DNA of 64,000 bases from Chloroherpetonaceae bacterium (GCA_028277445.1 JANQGG010000034.1:62001-126000); one strand, 5' to 3'; shown: positions 34,034-43,174, numbered from the stretch's first letter. A program made the numbers and translations. The notes: generated by a model from the sequence alone, not told the origin.

Positions 34034-34072
34034 AAGAATTCCTCGAGGCTCTGCCACGGGGAAATTCATTTG
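34034..34072. repeat. REP-like GCAGCTTGC motif, copy 3
   Basis: GAATTCCTCGAGGCTCTGCC followed by ACGGGGAAATTCATTTGG is a degenerate copy of the palindromic family at 5189 and 14305. It lies in the gap between paralogues 2 and 3. Confidence 0.45.
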
Positions 34073-34235
34073 GTTTATCTGCTTGCTATGGTGGTAAAAC
34101 AGTGCAAACGAAGATAACATTTAATGCTTAAATGTTACAGACAATTTTTATCGTTTAGCTTCAAAACCAGTAGCTTGTTGTTAATCATGATTCCAAAACA
34201 GTCGTCAACTAGTAAACAAAGTGCATGCAGACCAG

Positions 34236-36194
34236 TTAAGTGCTTTTTTTCAAGAGGATTTCAGCATTATGAATTTTAATAACTTCGTTATATAGCTGTT
34301 TTAATTGATCATATTCATCAGGTGTAAATACTGTTTTATTGATTTTGAATTTAAAAACAACCAATAAAATCTGGCCAGAATTTTTTACTGAAAAGATTAA
34401 AGACCCTCCGTTTTCAGGAAGTACTATCCATTGTTCAGCAGGTAATTCTTCAACCGTGTAACCTTCGGGTAGTTTTATTTGAGTAACATAGTTCAGTTCT
34501 TTTGGGTAGGTGTATTCAACCGGATAGTCACGTTTTTCCAATTTAAATGGATTTTCTTTGATTCTTCCTAAAATAAAGGGATTAACTAAATGTAGATTCA
34601 TGGATTGAGAGGACAAGCTTGAATACTTAAATTGATAGTAAAGCGTTAATGGTTTATATGGATCAATCTGTCTAAGAGAATCAAGAGAAAGTTTTGCAGT
34701 GAAATATTGATTGCTGTATTCTTTATTATAGTCGTCAACACTATTGTGGTTTGATAACTTTTTTTGCATTTCAATAGCTGCGTATCCAATTGAGATTTCT
34801 TTTATTTTGCCGGAAATATTTCCATCCAGATTAAGTGTAAGATCAACATAGTAAGTTTTATTAAAATTAACTCTGGGAGATAAATCAACCCATTCACCGC
34901 CATTTTCATCGATTAACCGGCCATGGTAGTTCAAACAACGAGAAGGTAATATGCCGGCAGGCATGAACTTATCCGTTGCATCCAAAAGTATGCTTTTATT
35001 GTTGAATGTAACCGAAGCAATCACATAATTGAATTGACTCACCAGATAAAATTTTTGATGAACAAAACCATTCGAACGGGTGCTTAAAAGAACAGGATTT
35101 GCTTTATAACCCATGGTGCGAAGCCCAGCAATAAGTAACAGATTAATATCAGCTGAACTACCTATTTTTTTCTCCCATGCATCTTCAATGCTTTCGGAAA
35201 AGACTCGCTTATTGCCATTCCATGCCATGTTTTTTTTGATATGTTCATATAAAGCTTTAATCCTCTGAAAATTATTAGTATGATTAGCTTTTATAGTTTC
35301 TATAACCTTTTCAAGAACATCTCCGTTATCTAATTGATCTCCAAACTCATCACGTTCGAATAAATTAGTGGAAATGCTTTTCCATGATTCTGTAAGGTCT
35401 GTTGTGTCTCCATAGATCCCTTTGTAAGATCGAAGTTCAAATTCTATGCCCAAAAGATGATTCGTGATGCTTGTGATATGAGATTCTTTTTGAAAAGCCG
35501 GAATGTCGGTGGCTTTAAAATCAATGTATTTGATCCAATAAGTACCGATAATCGTTGAAACTTCAAATTTCCTGACTGTACTGGTGATTTTATGTTTCCC
35601 TTTTTGAAATATGTCAAACATGAAATATTCAGGTATGGCCACCGCATACTGGCTTTGCCTCACCGGTATTTCCCATTGAACCGCCCAGTTACGTATGATA
35701 CTACGCTTGATCCGAATCTTGTACTTAACCTCAATAACGGTGCCAACCTTTACATTGGGAACTTCAAATTTCGTAACATCCCAATTGTCATTGTAACGCA
35801 GTTTGAAGATATCTGATTTTTTAATCTCATGTTTATGGATTGTACCATCTTCCAGTGTATAAGAAAATGCTTCAAGATCATTCAACTCTTCATAGTCATT
35901 AAAAATGGGTATTTTAAAATTAGCGTATTTATAGCCATCCTTATTAAGAATTTTAATTCGAGATATCCTTTGATAATCAACCACAAATCCATAGTAATCA
36001 GCAAAAAAGATAGAATTCCCATAATCACATAATACAGCAGCAACAGCCGATGAATCAGATGGATAATGGGTCATTTTTAAATCCTCTATCGGGATTTCGC
36101 CAAATTTTATAGGTGGGGTAATAGCTAAGGATGATGTGTTATAAAAACAAAAAAGGATAAAAAGTATAACGCCTGGGATTTTTTGATACATCAT
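34236..36194 (-). CDS. DUF3857/transglutaminase-like protein, paralogue 3
   Basis: This 652-aa protein is closely related to paralogue 2 over its whole length (shared EIPIEDLKMTHYPSDSSA, AWEKKIGSSADINLLL, KFMPAGILPSRCLNYHGRLI). It has a signal peptide (VILFILFCFYNTSSLAIT), a DUF3857 domain and a transglutaminase-like domain. As in paralogue 2, a Ser occupies the position where paralogue 1 has the catalytic Cys (IGSSAD versus YGDCKA), so transglutaminase chemistry is unlikely. It is a tandem duplicate with paralogue 2 and separated from it by a REP-like repeat. Confidence 0.88.
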   Translation of the reverse strand: MMYQKIPGVILFILFCFYNTSSLAITPPIKFGEIPIEDLKMTHYPSDSSAVAAVLCDYGNSIFFADYYGFVVDYQRISRIKILNKDGYKYANFKIPIFNDYEELNDLEAFSYTLEDGTIHKHEIKKSDIFKLRYNDNWDVTKFEVPNVKVGTVIEVKYKIRIKRSIIRNWAVQWEIPVRQSQYAVAIPEYFMFDIFQKGKHKITSTVRKFEVSTIIGTYWIKYIDFKATDIPAFQKESHITSITNHLLGIEFELRSYKGIYGDTTDLTESWKSISTNLFERDEFGDQLDNGDVLEKVIETIKANHTNNFQRIKALYEHIKKNMAWNGNKRVFSESIEDAWEKKIGSSADINLLLIAGLRTMGYKANPVLLSTRSNGFVHQKFYLVSQFNYVIASVTFNNKSILLDATDKFMPAGILPSRCLNYHGRLIDENGGEWVDLSPRVNFNKTYYVDLTLNLDGNISGKIKEISIGYAAIEMQKKLSNHNSVDDYNKEYSNQYFTAKLSLDSLRQIDPYKPLTLYYQFKYSSLSSQSMNLHLVNPFILGRIKENPFKLEKRDYPVEYTYPKELNYVTQIKLPEGYTVEELPAEQWIVLPENGGSLIFSVKNSGQILLVVFKFKINKTVFTPDEYDQLKQLYNEVIKIHNAEILLKKST

Positions 36195-36608
36195 GGGGCT
36201 TTTTCTCAGAGGAAAATGATTTTTATTTTTATGATAATTGCATCAAACTTAGCAAACGAAAATAACAAAAATGATAATACTATGATTTGATTCAATTCTA
36301 AAAATAGCATTTAAATACAATTTTTAGTGCGTTTCAGGGTTCAATACCCTGCAGCTTACTCTGAATCGTCTTAGGGGTGCAGACCAAAGTCAAGTGACTG
36401 ACCAAAACGTTAAGCGCCTTGGATGCCGGATTGAGTTGCTTCCAATGACTAAAATTTGTTGATGCCTGAATGTTTGTTGAAATGCATGCTGAGCTTGCCG
36501 AAGCATCAACTTAGCGGAAAAAACCAATCCTTAGGGGGCAGGGGTGTGTTACTCTGGATCGCCACACGCCTTCTAGGCGTTTCCAATCACGCATTAGAAT
36601 CAGCTATA

Positions 36609-36630
36609 ACAAGGGGTTGCAACCCCTTGT
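36609..36630 (+). terminator. perfect hairpin followed by T-run
   Basis: ACAAGGGGTTG / CAACCCCTTGT is a perfect 11-bp inverted repeat followed by TTTTT on the plus strand. It has terminator form but no plus-strand gene precedes it. It may be a repeat-type palindrome or a terminator of an unseen RNA. Confidence 0.4.
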
Positions 36631-36689
36631 TTTTGAAGTTACATTCGCTAGCACAGGAAAAATTCGTCATTTCATATTTGTGTTTTGGT

Positions 36690-36746
36690 CTTCAAAATCG
36701 GCATTTCGGCTACGCTCCGATTTTATTATTGTCATTGCCTGTTTGT
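36690..36746 (+). repeat. dispersed hairpin repeat, core copy 2
   Basis: Matches the reverse complement of 4596-4659 with few changes (CTTCAAAATCGGCATTTCGG, TTATTNTTGTCATTGCCTGT). Related core sequence occurs in both MITE-like elements. Confidence 0.75.
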
Positions 36747-36824
36747 GTTGGACCAGTCCAAATCATTAACTCCGCATGATGTCTGACACTTAATGTTGAT
36801 AGTTACAATCACTTTAAAACGTTA

Positions 36825-37640
36825 TTAGTCTTTCAGCAATGCCACTGGTTCTGAACAACCGATTATTTCCTTAATGGTTTTGGCTAACGAGGCGTTTAGC
36901 CAGACCCGGATTAATGGCGTTGATTGTGATGTTTTAGAACGCTGAGACATCTTGAGCCAATCATTTAATTCGAAAAATTCCCGTTTAAGAAAAGCTTTGA
37001 TAGAATCATTATAAGTGCCACACCCTTCGAATTTATCCTCTGAAACGGGTTTTTGGCGACCAATCGCGTCTAAAACCAAATGTATATTTTTTGGAAAATT
37101 ATGGTGGCAAATATCCATTCGTATCGCTTGTAGTTCCAGGTCTTTTAAAGCGCCGCTTTCTTGCAACGTTTCGCAACTCTTCCAATCCCAGGTTAAACGA
37201 GCTACCAGCAACTTAACAAGGCGTTGTTTATCTTGGCTTTTTTCACCGAGCCATTTATGAACTTGCTCGATTAAGGCTTCAGTGGATGCGGATTTTGTGG
37301 CGCTACGTTGGGCGTTTCCAAGCCAAAGCTTCAATGCATCAAGGTATTGCAAGCCTAAGGAGCTTCTCCCAGTCGTATCATTTTTGGAGGCATCATAACC
37401 ATTATGGCAATGATATTGGCCAATTCCTGAGGGCTTAACGCGAGGTGATAAATTGTCAATAGAGGACGTAATAAGCTTTAAATGACGCTGATATTTGAAA
37501 TGACACCCTTCAAAACGTGTGATCAGTTCACGTATAGTTTTGGCATTTTCCGGTAATGGTTCAAGTTTTTTTTCAAACGCATTGATTGCCAGGATTTCAG
37601 GATCACTTTCGGAACACACAATATTTGACCAAACATTCAT
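36825..37640 (-). CDS. hypothetical protein, unknown family
   Basis: This 271-aa soluble protein has no signal peptide or membrane segment and no recognised motif. Visible features are a Lys/Glu-rich, mostly helical composition, TKSASTEALIEQVHKWLGEK, LVARLTWDWKSCETLQ and a Cys-containing HCHNGYD near residue 80. A weak resemblance to the GC-richer, short-helix style of phage or mobile-element proteins is subjective. It lies alone, facing away from the outer-membrane gene, and is AT/GC balanced like its surroundings. I cannot assign a function. Confidence 0.6.
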   Translation of the reverse strand: MNVWSNIVCSESDPEILAINAFEKKLEPLPENAKTIRELITRFEGCHFKYQRHLKLITSSIDNLSPRVKPSGIGQYHCHNGYDASKNDTTGRSSLGLQYLDALKLWLGNAQRSATKSASTEALIEQVHKWLGEKSQDKQRLVKLLVARLTWDWKSCETLQESGALKDLELQAIRMDICHHNFPKNIHLVLDAIGRQKPVSEDKFEGCGTYNDSIKAFLKREFFELNDWLKMSQRSKTSQSTPLIRVWLNASLAKTIKEIIGCSEPVALLKD

Positions 37641-37689
37641 AGCAGAACATGAAAAAAGTTAACACATGTAGCAGATCAAATGTTAAAGA

Positions 37690-38601
37690 CTACAAGAGAA
37701 TTTTATACTCAATGGCTAAAACAAACCCTCGCGTCAGGCCGTCAGGCCGTTCATCACGAATGATCAGGGGCAAGGCCGCATTAAAACGTAAGGTATTGCC
37801 TGGATTTAGTTCGTAGTCCAAAAATGCATTCAAATTCAGGGTTAGCCCCTGTGAGCCATCTATATCCTTTTCTTCACCCTGTGCATCGGTATAAGTGTCG
37901 TTTGAAAGGTGATAGACAGGCAAAAGGCTTGGCGTAAGCTTCAAAGCCTCGTTAAGTGCAAATGGGTAGGAGAGCCTCAGGATCACATCTCCCTGCCGCT
38001 CGTAGTTATTGGTGGATTGAAATTCCCGTAATTTGGAGCCCTGGGGGTAATTTTCTGCCAGGAATTCATTGCTGTTTTGAGACAAGGGCTGTTGAAGCGC
38101 CAAAGCAACTTGTAGCTTCTCCACACTAAAACCAAAACCAACGATAAGATCAAAGGTGCCCAGACTCGACTGGTAATCCATAGGCAGCGACAATCCGTCT
38201 TTTTTAGCATTGCCATCGCTCAGGGGGATTTTTGTGCCCAATGTTAACATCACCTGATCGGAAACCCTATAGCTTGCCGTGGCATAGATATCCGAGAATC
38301 CGAACTCTGAGATATCGTTACCGCTTTGAGTGATTGCGGTAAGTTTGGTTTCGAAACCAAGCGTCTCGGTAAGCCGATGCGACAAAGTAAGAGAATTGCT
38401 AAGCGTTGAAATTGAGTTATCGGCGCTGCCAAATGTTGAGCCAATACTGAGTTGGGTTTTTCTTTCATAATGCTCAGCGGAGTGAGGCTGAAAGCTTGCC
38501 ATGGTGCAAGCGCCGGCATCGCTGCATCCCTGAGCATGAGCGGCAGAAGGCAAAACCGTTAAGAGAAAACCAGATATGAGAAGTGAGAGATAAAGTTTCA
38601 T
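37690..38601 (-). CDS. outer-membrane beta-barrel protein
   Basis: This 303-aa protein starts with a signal peptide (MKLYLSLLISGFLLTVLPSA, cleaved after AHA). The mature part shows alternating hydrophobic/polar strands throughout (LSIGSTFGSADN, TLTLGT-like, LQVALALQQPL, FVLAIEYKILL) and an aromatic-poor but strand-terminating C-terminus. This is typical of an outer-membrane barrel such as transporters of the MetA-pathway type. A short Cys-containing N-terminal stretch (GCSDAGAC) is unusual. Substrate unknown. It is followed by the unknown gene at 36825 in the same direction with a 49-bp gap. Confidence 0.7.
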   Translation of the reverse strand: MKLYLSLLISGFLLTVLPSAAHAQGCSDAGACTMASFQPHSAEHYERKTQLSIGSTFGSADNSISTLSNSLTLSHRLTETLGFETKLTAITQSGNDISEFGFSDIYATASYRVSDQVMLTLGTKIPLSDGNAKKDGLSLPMDYQSSLGTFDLIVGFGFSVEKLQVALALQQPLSQNSNEFLAENYPQGSKLREFQSTNNYERQGDVILRLSYPFALNEALKLTPSLLPVYHLSNDTYTDAQGEEKDIDGSQGLTLNLNAFLDYELNPGNTLRFNAALPLIIRDERPDGLTRGFVLAIEYKILL

Positions 38602-38705
38602 GGGTTGTAAAGTTATGATGCTTGAAATTTGTATTAAAGCAGTGAATCTAATTAAAAATTAAACCCATTTGTCATGCATATCATTTCGTTTTCTTGGCGA
38701 TAGAA

Positions 38706-38736
38706 TCAGAACCAGGGTGTTTTTATTGGTTCCTGA
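38706..38736 (-). terminator. hairpin after the methyltransferase gene
   Basis: TCAGAACCA / TGGTTCCTGA form a stem with one bulge. It lies about 100 bp downstream of the methyltransferase stop. No T-run follows, so it is a weak terminator candidate. Confidence 0.3.
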
Positions 38737-38831
38737 CCTTCTAGCCCCAATATAGCCAGTCAAATGGATCGCGTTTTTTTACGGCAAAGCATGCCGGCAA
38801 TGGCTCAATCAACCCAGATCAATTTAAAGAT

Positions 38832-39452
38832 TCAGGAGTCATTTTCCTGAAACAGGGCATAAATATAGGGCCGGTCATCCCCTTTAGGATTTACATAGAT
38901 GTAATCTTCGCTTTGGATCAGTTTGAACGTTGAAAGTTCAACATGCAAATCTTGAGCGTCGTATTGTTTAACATTCAAGCCGGCGCATTTGGTGGCGCCG
39001 GTTTTTGAAAACTCAGCAAAAACGGCATAACCACCTTTTTTAAGGGTTGTTTTGAGATTTTGAAAATACCCTCGTATGGATGACGGATCGGTTAAAAAAT
39101 GCAATACGGCGCGATCCAGCCAAATATCAATAGAATCCGGTTCTATGGGCAGCGGTTGTGAAATATCCTGGCATATCCAATGAACCCGATTTTCGGCATC
39201 CGGATGCCTTAACTTTGCTTTTTCAATGGCTTTGGGGCTTAAATCGTTGAGTACAAGTTTTGCATTAGCGCCCAAAAGAACATCCAACAATCCTGAAGTG
39301 CCAATTCCCGGAACGAAAAGCGTTTTGTTTTCCCAGTCCGGTATTTGATCCAGAAATTTTAATGTTTGAGAAAAATTTTTTTCGTACCAACCTAATTGTT
39401 GATGCTCGGTATTGTGGAAAATCTCATCCCAATGCTCTGTAAGTGTCTTCAT
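38832..39452 (-). CDS. class I SAM-dependent methyltransferase
   Basis: I chose the internal ATG at 39452 (206 aa), because MKTLTEHWDEIFHNTEHQQL is the typical start of this family; the longer frame adds 14 hydrophobic residues. The SAM-binding motif is FVPGIGTSGLLDVLLGANAK, followed by an acidic residue in LVLNDLSPKAIEKA, and then IWLDRAVLHFLTD. It resembles thiopurine or arsenite-type small-molecule methyltransferases that act on soluble substrates. The exact substrate is unknown. It stands alone. Confidence 0.85.
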   Translation of the reverse strand: MKTLTEHWDEIFHNTEHQQLGWYEKNFSQTLKFLDQIPDWENKTLFVPGIGTSGLLDVLLGANAKLVLNDLSPKAIEKAKLRHPDAENRVHWICQDISQPLPIEPDSIDIWLDRAVLHFLTDPSSIRGYFQNLKTTLKKGGYAVFAEFSKTGATKCAGLNVKQYDAQDLHVELSTFKLIQSEDYIYVNPKGDDRPYIYALFQENDS

Positions 39453-39622
39453 AATCGAAAATTTGGTGAGGTTAAAAATCAGGATATGGTTCACAGAAGC
39501 TTATGAGATGCAAGAAATTTTTAGTGTGCCGTGAATAGGTATGGTTATAAACCTATGCTATTATGGGTTTAAATACAAATCCAATGAACACCCCCGTGGC
39601 AAGCAATGAGGTATCAGAAGTT

Positions 39623-39643
39623 ATGCCGGACTTGATCCGGCAT
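39623..39643. repeat. REP-like palindrome
   Basis: ATGCCGG / CCGGCAT with a 7-nt loop ACTTGAT. A related motif (CCGAACTTGATTCGG) is at about 14170, and a half-site at about 36422. This is a typical dispersed intergenic palindrome. Confidence 0.6.
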
Positions 39644-39669
39644 CCTGAAAGATAATCTTTGGTCTTTTG

Positions 39670-39930
39670 TTAATCCGGTGTGTATAGTTTAGGAATCAGA
39701 ATAGTTGATGTTTTCTAAAAAAATCGGTCATTGAGCGTAGCCGAAATGCCGATTTTGAAGGTTATGCTCTCATCAATTGTGTATAGGCAATGCTTCGGCT
39801 CCGCTCAGCATACCTCTCAGCAAGCGCTCCGAACACACGTTTTTAGAACTATGTAACTAAAATAGAGTGATAAATTAAAGGTTTCGTCTCAGATTTATCT
39901 AATAATGCTTTTATTATAACACCGGGTTAA
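39670..39930 (+). mobile_element. MITE-like element A with terminal inverted repeats
   Basis: This 261-bp unit has 12-bp ends TTAATCCGGTGT (39670) and ACACCGGGTTAA (39919), which are inverted repeats with one mismatch. It aligns with the reverse complement of 55221-55477: about 65 bp at the left (GTGTATAGTTTAGGAATCAG, AATAGTTGATGTTTTCTAAA) and about 90 bp at the right (ACGTTTTTAGAACTATGTAA, AGAGTGATAAATTAAAG, CGTCTCAGAT) are nearly identical. The middle differs and holds REP-like hairpins. There is no coding sequence. Confidence 0.75.
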
Positions 39931-39961
39931 TATTAAAATTCTCACCTGTTCAGGATTGTCT

Positions 39962-39992
39962 ATTCGCAGCAAGCTGCAGGGAAGTGAACCCG
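39962..39992. repeat. REP-like GCAGCTTGC motif, copy 5 (inverted)
   Basis: CGCAGCAAGCTGCAGGGAAG followed by TGAACCCGC, the reverse-complement orientation of the family at 5189. Confidence 0.5.
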
Positions 39993-40070
39993 CTTCAGAA
40001 TAAAACTAATTGTTATTAATAATTTTAATCAATACAGAAAGTTTGTAAATTATACCAAAATCTGTTGAAC

Positions 40071-40904
40071 ATGGTTTTTACACGATCCAAAAATACCCCG
40101 CTACCTGTTTTATTTTTGATGACTGTCATCGCGGCGCTATTGCCATGTCGTTCATATTGCCAAATTAATGAACGTGATGAAAAAACACCGGAAGTTGGAA
40201 TCTCGGAACATTTGGATCGGTTTGTGCCTGATGTAGCCTTGATTGATCGGGATTCTTCTCAGGTTCAATTAGCGGATTTAATTAATAAACCGACCGTTAT
40301 TTCTTTTGTGTATTACAATTGCCCAGGGTTGTGCAGTCCGCTCTTGGATGGAATTGCCGAAATGATCGAAAAAACTGATTTGGAGCTTGGCGCTGATTAT
40401 CAAGTTCTTACCATTAGTTTTAACCCCGAAGATACCCCAAGTTTAGGACGCTCCAAAAAGAAAAATTACACGGCACAGATCACGAAAGACGCAAATACGC
40501 GAGACCATTGGATTTGGTTAACGGCTGATAGCGCAACGATTTACACGATTACGCAAGCGATGGGTTTTCATTACAAACGCGAAGGTAAAGAGTTTGCACA
40601 TGCCGCAGCAATTATGTTTTTGAGTCCTGAAGGAAAGATCACGCGCTATCTTTACGGCACTTATTTTTTACCATTTGATGTAAAAATGGCGGCGATCGAA
40701 GCCTCTGAAGGTCGCTCATCGCCAACCATCAACAAGGTGTTGCGGTTTTGTTTCAATTACGACGCCAAAGGCCGGCGTTACGTGTTTAACATCAATAAAA
40801 TTACCGGGGCAGTGGTGCTCTCAGGCGCACTGATTTTCTTTTTAACGCTGGTTTTCAAAAAACGCGGCACAAAAACCGGCAACGCGCCTAACGAAAAAAA
40901 TTAA
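40071..40904 (+). CDS. SCO1/SenC-family copper chaperone for cytochrome oxidase
   Basis: I chose the ATG at 40071 (277 aa; a TTG lies two codons earlier). The protein has an N-terminal membrane anchor/signal (about 11-30), the copper-binding C84-x-x-x-C88 in YYNCPGLCSPLLDG and a matching His (H177, in EFAHAAAI), plus a C-terminal transmembrane segment near VVLSGALIFFLTLVF. SCO proteins deliver copper to the CuA site of subunit II, which is encoded downstream. It is the first gene of the oxidase operon. Confidence 0.93.
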   Translation: MVFTRSKNTPLPVLFLMTVIAALLPCRSYCQINERDEKTPEVGISEHLDRFVPDVALIDRDSSQVQLADLINKPTVISFVYYNCPGLCSPLLDGIAEMIEKTDLELGADYQVLTISFNPEDTPSLGRSKKKNYTAQITKDANTRDHWIWLTADSATIYTITQAMGFHYKREGKEFAHAAAIMFLSPEGKITRYLYGTYFLPFDVKMAAIEASEGRSSPTINKVLRFCFNYDAKGRRYVFNINKITGAVVLSGALIFFLTLVFKKRGTKTGNAPNEKN

Positions 40905-40924
40905 CCTAACTGTAATTTGACTTC

Positions 40925-42529
40925 ATGTCGGAAGTAACCCATCATAAAAGTTTTTTAGAAAACTCAGAAGGTAAGAACGTCGTTCTTTCGTGGTTGTTTT
41001 CAACCGATCACAAGCGTATTGGATTGATTTACCTTTACCTGATCGGGATATTTTTTATTGTTGCGGTGTTTTTTGGGTTTTTAATGCGTTTGGAACTCAT
41101 TGCACCGGGTAAAGATATCATGGACCCCCAACTCTATAACGGGCTTTTTACCGTGCATGGGGTGATCATGATTTTTCTCTTTATCATTCCCGGAATCCCG
41201 GCTGTGTTTGGAAACCTGATGCTCCCGATCATGATTGGCGCAAAAGATGTGGCCTTTCCCCGGCTCAATTTACTATCCCTGTGGATTTATATCATCGGCG
41301 CAATGCTGGCCTTAACCACATTAATGGGCGCCGATAAACTGCCCGATACCGGTTGGACATTTTACGCCCCATACAGCATCAAATCCAACACCTATGTTAT
41401 GCAGGCCGTGCTTGCCGCGTTTATTTTAGGATTTTCATCCATTCTCACCGGGCTAAATTTTATCACCACCATTCATTGGCTCCGCGCACCGGGAATGAGC
41501 TGGTTTAAAATGCCGCTTTTTTCATGGGCATTGTATGCCACGGCATGGATTCAGCTTTTAGCCACACCGGTTGTCGGAATTACATTGTTGATGATTGCGG
41601 CGGAGCGCTACTTGGGCATAGGCTTGTTTGATCCATCCCTTGGCGGCGATCCGATTCTCTATCAGCATTTGTTCTGGATTTATTCACACCCGGCGGTTTA
41701 TATTATGGTGCTGCCGGCTATGGGCATCGTGAGTGAAATTTTGCCGGTGTTTGCCCGCCGGCGAATTTTTGGCTACAACGCCATGGCCGTCACCAGCCTT
41801 GCCATTGCTTTTATCGGTTACCTCGTATGGGGGCATCACATGTTTACATCGGGTATGAGCGGCCCGGCGCGGATTATCTTTTCATTTCTTACATTTTTGG
41901 TGGCGGTTCCCTCGGCCATTAAAGTGTTCAACTGGGTGACAACGCTCTATAAAGGCTCTATCGATCTAAAACCGCCCATGCTTTATGTGCTGGCGTTTAT
42001 CTTTAATTTTATGATCGGCGGCCTGACGGGCTTGGTCAACGGCGCTCTGGCCACAGATGTCCATGTGCATGATACCTATTTTATCGTCGGGCATTTTCAT
42101 TATGTGATGTTTGGCGGAACAGGCTTTTCGTTTTTTGCAGCCATGTACTATTGGTTTCCGAAAATTTATGGCCGCATGTACGATATCAAATGGGCCAATA
42201 TCGGATTTTGGATCATATTTGTAGGATTCAACATTCTTTATTTCCCCATGTTCATCGTTGGCATGATGGGGATGCCGAGGCGTTATTACGATTATCTCCC
42301 GGAATTTCATTGGCCTAACATCGTTTCAACCGTCGGATCATGGATTCTGATCGTAGGCATTGTGATCATGCTCGTTAATATTATCCGAGGGTCAATGAAA
42401 GGGCCGAAAGTCGGGCAAAATCCATGGCGAGGTTTAACCTTGGAGTGGCAAACCCAAACGCCGCCGATTACCGAAAATTTTGAGCAAATTCCCAGCGTTA
42501 CCGAGCGGCCATACGAATACAAAGACTAA
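40925..42529 (+). CDS. ctaD: cytochrome c oxidase subunit I (A2-type)
   Basis: This 534-aa catalytic subunit has about 12 transmembrane segments. Landmarks: the heme-a ligand H78 in FTVHGVIM, the CuB and cross-link region YSHPAVY (253-259), H304-H305 in WGHHMFTSG, and HVHDTYFIVGHFHY (380-393), which holds the heme ligands. The sequence YSHPxV with Ala instead of the Glu of GHPEV marks the A2 subclass of heme-copper oxidases. It reduces oxygen and pumps protons. It follows the SCO gene by 20 bp. Confidence 0.97.
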   Translation: MSEVTHHKSFLENSEGKNVVLSWLFSTDHKRIGLIYLYLIGIFFIVAVFFGFLMRLELIAPGKDIMDPQLYNGLFTVHGVIMIFLFIIPGIPAVFGNLMLPIMIGAKDVAFPRLNLLSLWIYIIGAMLALTTLMGADKLPDTGWTFYAPYSIKSNTYVMQAVLAAFILGFSSILTGLNFITTIHWLRAPGMSWFKMPLFSWALYATAWIQLLATPVVGITLLMIAAERYLGIGLFDPSLGGDPILYQHLFWIYSHPAVYIMVLPAMGIVSEILPVFARRRIFGYNAMAVTSLAIAFIGYLVWGHHMFTSGMSGPARIIFSFLTFLVAVPSAIKVFNWVTTLYKGSIDLKPPMLYVLAFIFNFMIGGLTGLVNGALATDVHVHDTYFIVGHFHYVMFGGTGFSFFAAMYYWFPKIYGRMYDIKWANIGFWIIFVGFNILYFPMFIVGMMGMPRRYYDYLPEFHWPNIVSTVGSWILIVGIVIMLVNIIRGSMKGPKVGQNPWRGLTLEWQTQTPPITENFEQIPSVTERPYEYKD

Positions 42530-42543
42530 AAACCGTAACCATT

Positions 42544-43164
42544 TTGAGCGACACTGCAACACATATTGTCGAGCATCACTTGGATGAACAAGCCTCCAAA
42601 TTTGGTATGTGGCTCTTTTTATTTACCGAGCTGCTTTTGTTTGGCGGTTTGTTTCTGGTCTATTCCATTTATCGATACTTGAATCAGGATGATTTTGCAC
42701 GGGGGGGCAGCGAGCTGGATATGTATATCGGGGCCATCAACACAGTGATTTTGTTAACCAGCAGTTTGAGCGTTGCCATGTCGATAACGGCCATTCAAAA
42801 AAACAACAAACGAATGGCTGTGATCTTGTTATGGATTACTATTGTTTTGGCGCTTGTGTTCCTAGTGAATAAATACTTTGAATGGTCGCATAAATATCAT
42901 GTTGGGCTGTATCCGGGAACAGAAACATTCAGAACGCTTCCGGCCGGTGAAGGTTTGTTTTTTCTGCTCTATTATTTTATGACCGGCTTGCATGGCGTGC
43001 ATGTCATCATCGGCGCCATATTACTAGGTTTTGTCATAGAGCGTGTTTTGGATGGCAAAATCACATCGGAAAACTATGTCTTTCAGGAAAATGGCGCATT
43101 GTATTGGCACCTGGTTGATTTAATCTGGATTTATTTATTTCCGTTATTCTACTTAATTCATTAA
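42544..43164 (+). CDS. ctaE: cytochrome c oxidase subunit III
   Basis: This 206-aa subunit starts with a TTG codon, since no ATG fits. It has about five transmembrane segments and typical features: FGMWLFLFTELLLFGGLFL near the start, a conserved EGLFFLLYYFMTGLHGVHVI and a C-terminal WHLVDLIWIYLFPLFYL. It stabilises the oxidase core. The spacing from ctaD is 14 bp. Confidence 0.94.
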   Translation: MSDTATHIVEHHLDEQASKFGMWLFLFTELLLFGGLFLVYSIYRYLNQDDFARGGSELDMYIGAINTVILLTSSLSVAMSITAIQKNNKRMAVILLWITIVLALVFLVNKYFEWSHKYHVGLYPGTETFRTLPAGEGLFFLLYYFMTGLHGVHVIIGAILLGFVIERVLDGKITSENYVFQENGALYWHLVDLIWIYLFPLFYLIH

Positions 43165-43174
43165 CACGAGACAT

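Larger units (their letters stand above)
36195..36824. repeat. 630-bp gene-free interval built of repeats
   Basis: I see no credible gene. It holds a REP-like copy (36337-36360, GGTTCAATACCCTGCAGCTT), a GATGCCGGATTGAG half-palindrome (about 36422), the hairpin repeat at 36690, and a strong 22-bp palindrome at 36609-36630. A plus-strand open frame at 36456 has no similarity-like composition and runs through these repeats, so I reject it. Confidence 0.6.

Noticed and set aside
36609-36630. Terminator of a protein gene
   Set aside because: No plus-strand gene lies upstream, so it is listed only as a hairpin with a T-run.
36456-36779. Plus-strand open frame of 107 codons in the 36195-36824 gap
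   Set aside because: It runs through hairpin repeats and a perfect palindrome, and its predicted protein has no domain-like pattern.
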